Assembly: GCF_026151205.1 (NCBI RefSeq)
Contig: NC_087084.1
Span: 14,803,760-14,867,759 of the forward strand
Origin: Bolinopsis microptera
Lineage: Eukaryota; Ctenophora; Tentaculata; Lobata; Bolinopsidae
DNA: 64,000 bases
Reading direction: 5' to 3'
Below, in pieces: positions 10,601 through 18,573 of the stretch (position 1 is the first letter of the stretch; every line of letters begins with the position of its first letter). The notes under the pieces were generated by a model. That model searched no databases. It was not told the origin of the DNA and saw nothing but the letters and a program-made list of their open reading frames with translations. The translations under genes were made by a program, and so were the position numbers.

Positions 10601-13600
10601 ATTATTGCTACACTCTGTACTCTAGCCTACGCTGAGCTAGGTAATTATTGCTACACTCTGTACTCTAGCCTACGCTGAGCTAGGTAATTATTGCTACACT
10701 CTGTACTCTAGCCTACGCTGAGCTAGGTAATTATTGCTACACTCTGTACTCTAGCCTACGCTGAGCTAGGTAATTATTGCTACACTCTGTACTCTAGCCT
10801 ACGCTGAGCTAGGTAATTATTGCTACACTCTGTACTCTAGCCTACGCTGAGCTAGGTAATTATTGCTACACTCTGTACTCTAGCCTACGCTGAGCTAGGT
10901 AATTATTGCTACACTCTGTACTCTAGCCTACGCTGAGCTAGGTAATTATTGCTACACTCTGTACTCTAGCCTACGCTGAGCTAGGTAATTATTGCTACAC
11001 TCTGTACTCTAGCCTACGCTGAGCTAGGTAATTATTGCTACACTCTGTACTCTAGCCTACGCTGAGCTAGGTAATTATTGCTACACTCTGTACTCTAGCC
11101 TACGCTGAGCTAGGTAATTATTGCTACACTCTGTACTCTAGCCTACGCCGAGCTAGGTAATTATTGCTACACTCTGTACTCTAGCCTACGCTGAGCTAGG
11201 TAATTATTGCTACACTCTGTACTCTAGCCTACGCTGAGCTAGGTAATTATTGCTACACTCTGTACTCTAGCCTACGCTGAGCTAGGTAATCATTGCTACA
11301 CTCTGTACTCTAGCCTACGCTGAGCTAGGTAATTATTGCTACACTCTGTACTCTAGCCTACGCTGAGCTAGGTAATTATTGCTACACTCTGTACTCTAGC
11401 CTACGCTGAGCTAGGTAATTATTACGACACTCTGTACTCTAGCCTACGCTGAGCTAGGTAATTATTGCTACACTCTGTACTCTAGCCTACGCTGAGCTAG
11501 GTAATTATTGCTACACTCTGTACTCTAGCCTACGCCGAGCTAGGTAATTATTGCTACACTCTGTACTCTAGCCTACGCCGAGCTAGGTAATTATTGCTAC
11601 ACTCTGTACTGTAGCCTACGCTGAGCTAGGTAATTATTGCTACACTCTGTACTCTAGCCTACGCTGAGCTAGGTTAACAATCAAAACTTAATAACTTTGC
11701 AATCATAACAATACAACTTTAAACAATGAGAAAATCTCAACCAGGGATATTCACAAATAAATGAATAAAATGATTGTTCCCCAGGTACGATGATACCCCA
11801 GAGTGGGGGAGAGTTTGTGTACATAAAGAAAGCGTACGGGAAACTTGCAGCCTTCCTCTTCTCTTTTTGTGCAGTCTTCCTTATCAAGTGAGAAACAAAT
11901 CAGTGGCGAAACCACCTACTGCTCTATTAATCATTATCAATACTTAGCTTTTGTTTCTAGTTTTCTTACAAAAACTGATAACAAGTCTCGCGATAAAAGT
12001 AAACTCGTGCGCTGGTTATACCTTCATGCTAAGTCTTTCCTTCATTCGAATATTTTCATCTTCTCTGAGGGTCGCTCTTGAAGGACGACCCTGGCATTAA
12101 CACTACAACTCTTCTCAGGCCTGCCTCAATGTCAGTGGTTGCCCTGGTGTTCGGGGAGTACTTCTCTCACCTTACTTTGGGGCATGCTAGCAACTTATGG
12201 TTTTCTAAAGGAGTTGGTGCTCTTCTTATAGGTATAGTCCTGTTATTTACAAGACTGACCAAAATAACGACCGGTAAACATTACGATAAATAAACATTAT
12301 CCTCGGATACGTCTTTTTAAAAAACCCAGTTTATTCTAACCCCCTCCCCCTCCCTAGTGGTTCTAGGTATTTTCAACGTAGTGGGAGTACAGGCTATAAC
12401 CAAGCTACTTAGTCTAGCTTCAGTGTTAAAGTTAGCGGTGGTGGGGTTCCTTATCTCGTGTGGTATCACTGTCCTTATCAAGGGTCAAGGTTAGTTGATA
12501 TTATATGTGAAATATATTAAGACGCAATGAAATGATATTATGAAGGAGTATATTAGGACGCAATGAAACTATCACCACTAGATTAATATGTGATCTTTTG
12601 ATTCACAGGTATGCGACAAGGGATCGTTCACATATTACACATTTTGCTTTTCTACGCCTCCTACCACCAAGAAATATTGTTCTTGACAGCTAACCACTAC
12701 CAACAGGAGAAATAGGAAACTTCCAACCTCCCCTTTCCTTTGAAGGGTCCTCTACTAACCCCGCAGACTACGGGCTAGCATTTTACTACTGTCTGTGGAC
12801 ATTCCAAGCCTGGAATTCTCTAAACTACATGACAGGTACAATTCTTAAAGTTTTACTTTTTTACTTTTTACTTTTGCGACGAGTCCCCTAGTTCAGCAAT
12901 TTGGACGAGTATCTCTCGGAGCATCTGATAATCTACACCATGACCATATACAGTATACACATCAGTGGGTGCCCCACGCGCTACAATTTTAAATACATGA
13001 GTTAAGTATTTCTGCTTTTAACAACCTCACAATGAAAATGTTGGCAAACTTCCAAAGTCAGACTAACAAGACCCTTACACTCCCCAGAGGAGCTGAAGAC
13101 ACCAGAGAAGACACTGCCAATAGGAGGGTTGGTGGGGATGGTAGCAGTGGCTGTCAGCTACTTTCTCTGTAACCTAGCTTACCTCATGATGTTCTCACTG
13201 CACCACATTGTGGATACTAAAACTATTGCTATGGTTAGTTGCTAGGTTACTAGTGTAGTTGCTAGGTTACTAGTGTAGTTGCTAGCTTACCTCATGATGT
13301 TCTCACTGCACCACATTGTGGATACTAAAACTATTGCTATGGTTAGTTGCTAGGTTACTAGTGTAGTTGCTAGGTTACTAGTGTAGTTGCTAGCTTACCT
13401 CATGATGTTCTCACTGCACCACATTGTGGATACTAAAACTATTGCTATGGTTAGTTGCTAGGTTACTAGTGTAGTTGCTAGGTTACTAGTGTAGTTGCTA
13501 GCTTACCTCATGATGTTCTCACTGCACCACATTGTGGATACTAAAACTATTGCTATGGTTAGTTGCTAGGTTACTAGTGTAGTTGCTAGGTTACTAGTGT

Positions 13601-16600
13601 AGTTGCTAGCTTACCTCATGATGTTCTCACTGCACCACATTGTGGATACTAAAACTATTGCTATGGTTAGTTACTAGGTTACTAGTGTAGTTGCTAGGTT
13701 ACTAGTGTAGTTGCTAGCTTACCTCATGATGTTCTCACTGCACCACATTGTGGATACTAAAACTATTGCTATGGTTAGTTGCTAGGTTACTAGTGTAGTT
13801 GCTAGGTTACTAGTGTAGTTGCTAGCTTACCTTATGATGTTCTCACTGCACCACATTGTGGATACTAAAACTATTGCTATGGTTAGTTGCTAGGTTACTA
13901 GTGTAGTTGCTAGGTTACTAGTGTAGTTGCTAGGTTACTAGTGTAGTTGCTAGGTTACTAGTGTAGTTGCTAGGTTACTAGTGTAGTTGCTAGCTTACAT
14001 CATGATGTTCTCACTGCACCACATTGTGGATACTAAAACTATTGCTATGGTTAGTTGCTAGGTTACTAGTGTAGTTGCTAGGTTACTAGTGTAGTTGCTA
14101 GCTTACCTCATGATGTTCTCACTGCACCACATTGTGGATACTAAAACTATTGCTATGGTTAGTTGCTAGGTTACTAGTGTAGTTGCTAGGTTACTAGTGT
14201 AGTTGCTAGCTTACATCATGATGTTCTCACTGCACCACATTGTGGATACTAAAACTATTGCTATGGTTAGTACCAGCGGCCAGTTTCTAGTTTTAATAAT
14301 GGATTACAAAGTTTCCTTTTGGCAATTTGGTAACCTGTTGACGAACACATAACACATAACACATAACGTATGGCACAGGGTGGCACAGGGTGGCACAGGG
14401 TGGCACAGGGTGGGTTAACTCATAACTGTGTGGTTATCATCCGTCACCTAATTACTGAATTGCCGTTCTTATCGACTGTCAGTCATTTAGCCCAATCTTG
14501 AGCAATTCGTGCACGCCGTTTTGTGCACGCCGTTTTTTGTGTATTTGTAATGAGCCTTTTGCTTCAGGATAGTGGGTTCATAGCGTTTGGTAGAGCGGGT
14601 GAAATAATAATGACTCTAGGACTGCTGGTGTCGTGTCTAGGTTGTGTCGGAGGTTCTATCTGCTGCATTTCACGGAATCTTCAGGTAAGGACAATTGTTA
14701 AAACAAAGTTGGAAATTCCAGGAATTTAAATTTAGAATTCCTTAATTCAGTTTGGAAATATTTTAATCGGAAGAGGAACTTCTACTGACGTCTGACCTCT
14801 TAGACGCCAAGTCCTCTAATAATTTAATGCATTTGGCCCTGTGCCTCATATCTAATTATTGAACAGTGCAGGCGTACTTTCTGGAGTTTACCGTTATCAG
14901 TACTGTTAATGTTATCAGCCTGCAAACAAATATTTTAATACCAACTTTTAGGAACATTTGTCGGTTGATAAACTTAGTATTTTCTATAATTGAAATCAGA
15001 TTCAGATGTGGAGTATTTCCGATATGAGTGTTTCCTACTTCCATGGGAGCAATTACTAAACATTTTCAACCTTCAAACACAAGTACTTTACTTGTAATTG
15101 TACTCAAATACAAGGAAACATCACCATTCATCCTTCAGTGTACCGCGGACTCTGGAGTGTTTCCTACTTGTATGGGAGGGATTAGCAAACGGTTCCAAAC
15201 TCCCGTTAGAGCTATAATAATCGAGGTAAGAGATTGATTATTTCTTTCGAGATACGTCGTACCAAAGATATAGTGGAAAAATCAAAGTGATTCTCTCACG
15301 TTGAAAATTAAACTCGACGAAGAACCACAAAGAAAAAAATAGTTCAGTGCCAAACCCTAATTTCAAACACAAGGAAATATTTCCAAACTGTATCTCTCTC
15401 AGTGTACGACGATGTGCCTGTACATGTTATTTGACGCGAATGCCCTCATCCCCTTCCTCAGTACAGTAGAGTGGCTGTTTTACTGCGTTACTTTCTCAGT
15501 TATTCTCTACTTGAGATACAAGCACCCTGATACGCACAGACCCTTCAAGGTGAGTCACATACTACAACACCATTAATAACCTTCCCGCTCTTTAAGTGGA
15601 CATGGAGGGAGTGTTTGATCATTAACAACCTTCCCGCTCTTTAAGTGGAGGGAGTGTTTGATCATTAACAACCTTCCCGCTCTTTAAGTGGACATGGAGA
15701 GAGTGTTTGATCATTAACAACCTTCCCGCTCTTTAAGTGGAGGGAGTGTTTGATCATTAACAACCTTCCCGCTCTTTAAGTGGACATGGAGGGAGTGTTT
15801 GATCATTAACAACCTTCCCGCTCTTTAAGTGGAGGGAGTGTTTGATCATTAACAACCTTCCCGCTCTTTAAGTGGACATGGAGGGAGTGTTTGATCATTA
15901 ACAACCTTCCCGCTCTTTAAGTGGAGGGAGTGTTTGATCATTAACAACCTTCCCGCTCTTTAAGTGGACATGGAGGGAGTGTTTGATCATTAACAACCTT
16001 CCCGCTCTTTAAGGGGAGGGAGTGTTTGATCATTAACAACCTTCCCGCTCTTTAAGTGGAGGGAGTGTTTGATCATTAACAACCTTCCCGCTCTTTAAGT
16101 GGAGGGAGTGTTTGATCATTAACAACCTACCCGCTCTTTAAGTGGAGGGAGTTTTTGATCATTAACAACCTTCCCGCTCTTTAAGTGGAGGGAGTGTTTG
16201 ATCATTAACAACCTTCCCGCTCTTTAAGTGGAGGGAGTGTTTGATCATTAAAAACCTTCCCGCTCTTTAAGTGGAGGGAGTGTTTGATCATTAACAACCT
16301 TCCCGCTCTTTAAGTGGAGGGAGTGTTTGATCATTAACAACCTTCCCGCTCTTTAAGTGGAGGGAGTGTTTGATCATTAACAACCTTCCCGCTCTTTAAG
16401 TGGAGGGAGTGTTTGATCATTAACAACCTTCCCGCTCTTTAAGTGGAGGGAGTGTTTGATCATTAACAACCTTCCCGCTCTTTAAGTGGAGGGAGTGTTT
16501 GATCATTAACAACCTTCCCGCTCTTTAAGTGGAGGGAGTGTTTGATCATTAACAACCTACCCGCTCTTTAAGTGGAGGGAGTGTTTGATCATTAACAACC

Positions 16601-17269
16601 TTCCCGCTCTTTAAGGGGAGGGAGTGTTTGATCATTAACAACCTTCCCGCTCTTTAAGTGGAGGGAGTGTTTGATCATTAACAACCTTCCCGCTCTTTAA
16701 GTGGAGGGAGTGTTTGATCATTAACAACCTTCCCGCTCTTTAAGTGGAGGGAGTGTTTGATCATTAACAACCTTCCCGCTCTTTAAGTGGAGGGAGTGTT
16801 TGATCAATCAAAAAAAACGTACTCACAATAGGACACAATCACATCCTACTTCTTGTTCCTAACAGCTTGGATTAATATTTCTGTCTCTCTAGAGACCCCC
16901 TTTATTAGTTCAACTAATTACTTAATTAAACTAATTTAACTAATTTCCTCCAGGTCCCAATATTTATATCAGTTATACTATTCCTGATAACTGGAACTTT
17001 TGTAATCCTACCCCTCTTTTCTCAAAGCAGCCGCATGCCAACTATACTGGGTACTTTTTAATATCATTAACAAATTAACGAATCGAAAAAGTAAATTTAC
17101 AGCCAAGTTTTATATTTCAGCAAAAATTTTCGAATCTAAAATGAAAGCTGGAGTTGAAATTTGAATAATTTAATTATTATTTGCAGGGTTGATGTGGTTA
17201 CCGCTCGGGGCCCTGATGTACGCTGTCAGATACTATACCTCAACGCACTGTAAAGCTTTGACATTGTGA
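4634..17269 (+). CDS. SLC7-type (LAT / glycoprotein-associated) amino-acid transporter, 13 exons, 464 aa
   Basis: Exons: 4634-4672, 4866-4968, 5253-5351, 11785-11887, 12119-12231, 12358-12489, 12707-12835, 13088-13233, 14568-14684, 15139-15225, 15403-15549, 16954-17050, 17187-17269. All thirteen junctions are GT-AG and in phase, and total 1395 coding bases including the TGA stop. Family hallmarks in order: GAGIFISPKG in the broken first helix (residues about 39-48), SGGEFVYIKKAYGK, KPASMSVVALVFGEY, FYYCLWTFQAWNSLNYMTEE, LKTPEKTLP, then an LRYKHPDTHRPFK cytosolic loop before the last helices. Length fits the 12-helix APC-superfamily light chains (about 480-510 aa). Family role: Na+-independent amino-acid exchange at the plasma membrane. 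The loop between helices 3 and 4 has no cysteine, although classical light chains use one there to bond the heavy chain. Introns 3, 8 and 11 and the 3' end are swollen by minisatellites. Confidence 0.93.
4798..4865 (+). repeat. Duplicated acceptor region before exon 2
   Basis: ATTTCCTTGTGCTTCAG (AG at 4816-4817) is followed 48 bases later by ATTTCCTTGTGTTTCAG, the acceptor that exon 2 uses. The upstream copy is an intact-looking decoy acceptor. Confidence 0.7.
4866..4968 (+). CDS. SLC7 gene exon 2
   Basis: Follows TGTTTCAG and ends in phase 1 before GTACCC. It encodes helix 1, including NCVGAGIFISPK, the substrate-binding unwound segment diagnostic of the family. Confidence 0.95.
5063..5110 (+). 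pseudogene. Decayed copy of SLC7 exon 3
   Basis: After a CCCAG acceptor the sequence reads GVYEKAASPGAELVN and then TAA. It is a near-copy of the real exon 3 start (GVYEKAGSPGAG) 190 bases downstream, but it loses the frame and has no second half. Its inclusion would truncate the protein. Confidence 0.75.
5253..5351 (+). CDS. SLC7 gene exon 3
   Basis: Starts after TTTCATTTCAG and ends in phase 1 at GAGCTAG|GTAATT. It encodes GVYEKAGSPGAG plus helix 2 (IIATLCTLAYAEL). Its last 37 bases are the founder segment of the enormous array that follows, so the first donor is only one of 148 near-identical donors. Only this first one keeps the reading frame. Confidence 0.92.
5315..11672 (+). repeat. 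43-bp minisatellite, 148 copies, made of exon 3' end plus splice donor
   Basis: Each 43-base unit is the last 37 bases of exon 3 (ending TACGCTGAGCTAG) followed by the six intronic donor bases GTAATT. The span of 6358 bases equals exactly 148 exon segments and 147 donor hexamers; single-base indels near 8267 (-1) and 10460 (+1) cancel. Variants (CTGTAG for CTCTAG, ATTACT or ATTATT for ATTGCT, GCCGAG, AATCATT) define repeated blocks. The last unit is followed by GTTAAC instead of GTAATT. It is intronic to the transporter gene. Confidence 0.97.
11785..11887 (+). CDS. SLC7 gene exon 4
   Basis: Follows TTCCCCAG and ends in phase 2 at ATCAA|GTGAGA. It encodes the T-M-I-P-Q-SGGEFVYIKKAYGK loop and helix 3; the SGGE-Y/F-VYI motif is diagnostic for the family. 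Confidence 0.95.
12119..12231 (+). CDS. SLC7 gene exon 5
   Basis: Follows CTTCTCAG and ends in phase 1 at ATAG|GTATAG. It reads PASMSVVALVFGEY, then a loop with His, Thr and Asn but no Cys, then the next helix. An apparent longer reading frame through 12293 is intron read-through. Confidence 0.9.
12358..12489 (+). CDS. SLC7 gene exon 6
   Basis: Follows a pyrimidine-rich acceptor (CCCTCCCTAG) and ends in phase 1 at CAAG|GTTAGT. It encodes two hydrophobic stretches joined by FNVVGVQAITKLLSLASVLK, equivalent to the family's N-x-x-S/G-V-K/Q segment. Confidence 0.92.
12707..12835 (+). CDS. SLC7 gene exon 7
   Basis: Follows CCAACAG and ends in phase 1 at ACAG|GTACAA. It reads an extracellular polar loop, then FYYCLWTFQAWNSLNYMT, the helix-6 signature of the family (G/A-FY-x-x-LW-x-Y/F-x-x-WN-x-LNY). 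Confidence 0.95.
13088..13233 (+). CDS. SLC7 gene exon 8
   Basis: Follows CTCCCCAG and ends in phase 0 at GCTATG|GTTAGT. It encodes EELKTPEKTLP and helix 7. Its last ~57 bases plus the donor seed the 108-bp repeat that follows. Confidence 0.93.
13177..14269 (+). repeat. 108-bp minisatellite: exon 8 3' end plus donor, 10 copies
   Basis: Junction ATG|GTTAGT recurs at 13234, 13342, 13450, 13558, 13666, 13774, 13882, 14050, 14158 and, altered to GTTAGTACC, at 14266. Each unit has the exon 8 end (from GCTTACCTCATGATGTTC) and 20-bp GTTGCTAGGTTACTAGTGTA subunits. The unit from 13882 is 168 bp because it holds three extra 20-bp subunits. Like the exon 3 array, it duplicates a working exon end with its donor. 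Confidence 0.95.
14346..14412 (+). repeat. Short tandem repeats in SLC7 intron 8
   Basis: ACACATA is repeated about three times, followed by four copies of GGTGGCACAG. Confidence 0.8.
14568..14684 (+). CDS. SLC7 gene exon 9
   Basis: Follows TTGCTTCAG and ends in phase 0 at CTTCAG|GTAAGG; 39 codons. It includes DSGFIAFGRAGEIIMTLGLL and ISRNLQ, matching the family's helix 8 region that ends in SR. Confidence 0.93.
15002..15058 (+). pseudogene. Decayed copy of SLC7 exon 10
   Basis: Reads VFPTSMGAITKHFQ, clearly related to VFPTCMGGISKRFQ of the real exon 10 about 120 bases downstream. It lacks a good donor and loses the TPVRA segment. It is probably a relic of local duplication. Confidence 0.65.
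15139..15225 (+). CDS. SLC7 gene exon 10
   Basis: 29 codons, phase 0 at both ends, between ATCCTTCAG and GAG|GTAAGA. It corresponds to the family's REG-x-LP...TP-x-x-A loop (here ADSGVFPTCM...TPVRA); the usual Arg-Glu-Gly is altered to Asp-Ser-Gly. Confidence 0.88.
15403..15549 (+). CDS. SLC7 gene exon 11
   Basis: 49 codons, phase 0, between CTCTCTCAG and TTCAAG|GTGAGT. It encodes two helices and the LRYKHPDTHRPFK loop, the conserved LR-x-K-x-P-x-x-x-RP-F/Y-K signature. Confidence 0.95.
15571..16806 (+). repeat. 43/49-bp intronic minisatellite in SLC7 intron 11, about 28 copies
   Basis: Begins 21 bases after the exon 11 donor. The unit contains AACCTTCCCGCTCTTTAAGT and GGGAGTGTTTGATCATT. 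Early units alternate between a 49-bp form (with an extra ACATGG) and a 43-bp form; later ones are all 43-bp. Confidence 0.95.
16954..17050 (+). CDS. SLC7 gene exon 12
   Basis: Follows CCTCCAG and ends in phase 1 before GTACTT. It is homologous to 1-93 of the upstream paralogue, including the same junction phase. Confidence 0.93.
17187..17269 (+). CDS. SLC7 gene exon 13 (terminal)
   Basis: Follows TATTTGCAG. It reads LMWLPLGALMYAVRYYTS and a short tail to TGA 17267-17269. Homologous to the two terminal exons of the upstream paralogue. Confidence 0.9.
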
Positions 17270-17903
17270 AAGATATTGCAGATGTACGCTGTAAGATACT
17301 ACACCTCAACGCACTGTAAAGCTTTGACATTGTGAAAGATATTGCAGATGTACGCTGTCAGATACTATACCTCAACGCACTGTAAAGCTTTGACATTGTG
17401 AAACATATTGCAGATGTACGCTGTCAGATACTATACCTCAACGCACTGTAAAGCTTTGACATTGTGAGCTGATGTACGCTGTCAGATACTATACCTCAAC
17501 GCACTGTAAAGCTTTGACATTGTGAGCTGATGTACGCTGTCAGATACTATACCTCAACGCACTGTAAAGCTTTGACATTGTGAAAGATATTGCAGATGTA
17601 CGCTGTCAGATACTATACCTCAACGCACTGTAAAGCTTTGACATTGTGAAAGATATTGCAGATGTACGCTGTCAGATACTATACCTCAACGCACTGTAAA
17701 GCTTTGACATTGTGAAAGATATTGCAGATGTACGCTGTCAGATACTATACCTCAACGTAAAGCTTTGACATTGTGAAAGATATTGCAGATGAACGCTGTC
17801 AGATACTATACCTCAACGTAAAGCTTTGACATTGTGAAAGATATTGCAGATACTATACCTCAACGCACTGTAAGGCTTTGACATTGTGAAAGATATTGCA
17901 GAT
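17215..17903 (+). repeat. 66-bp tandem repeat of the terminal exon and its stop, about 10-11 copies
   Basis: From GATGTACGCTGTCAGATACT in exon 13 through its stop and a further 12 bases, the 66-base block repeats at 17281, 17347 and 17413, then in shortened and variant forms to about 17900. All copies after the first are downstream of the stop, so they form 3' untranslated sequence. No clear AATAAA follows. Confidence 0.92.
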
Positions 17904-18210
17904 GAGATCTCAGAAATTAGAAAAGATCCGATCTTGCAGCGGCGTGCATTTATAGGTCAAACAGGGTGGGCCAGAATTAAAGTAACGTCAGGATATTCTG
18001 TTACCTGGTTACTTGTGGACGACTCTGTATATTTATAATTTGTTGAACTATTATAATTTAACGTTTGTTTTATTTGAGGAATGACCTCCAGGACAGGTGT
18101 ATGTTGACACAATTTTTATTTTACTTATTCACATATTCAGTAATTTGTATCTATATTCATTTACTAAGCTATTCTCGTTGTCATTAAATTGTCAAAGAGG
18201 TTTAAAACAA
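17904..18210. other. Gap between SLC7 and NCKX genes
   Basis: Convergent intergenic sequence. I searched its minus strand for the missing final NCKX exon (a run with Asp first, then an S-N-x-x-GSN-type alpha-2 motif) and found nothing. Confidence 0.5.
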
Positions 18211-18440
<230 letters not shown>

Positions 18441-18445
18441 TTTAC

Positions 18446-18573
18446 CGGTACACTAGTTCCAGCAGCCACTACAACGAGTCCCATTATGTAGTCGTTAAAG
18501 CCAACAATACAGCCGAACCTCTCAACTAACAATACCATTCCGTAACTTAGTACTGCTATCCATAGCACACTAC
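18446..18573 (-). CDS. NCKX exon, alpha-2 repeat (last one found)
   Basis: Acceptor ATTTCCAG, donor ACCG|GTAAAT. After completing a Gly codon it reads [17 protein letters not shown], then [18 protein letters not shown], and ends in phase 0. In the family the next residue is Asp, so the alpha-2 motif is split exactly at this intron. Confidence 0.9.

Noticed and set aside
5315-11672. Considered a CRISPR-like array or a protein repeat
   Set aside because: No unique spacers, so not CRISPR. The 43-bp unit is not a multiple of three and has a stop within one unit, so not a repeat protein.
11845-12293. 78- and 71-codon frames between SLC7 exons 4 and 5
   Set aside because: Intron read-through; true exon ends are fixed by GT-AG sites and phase.
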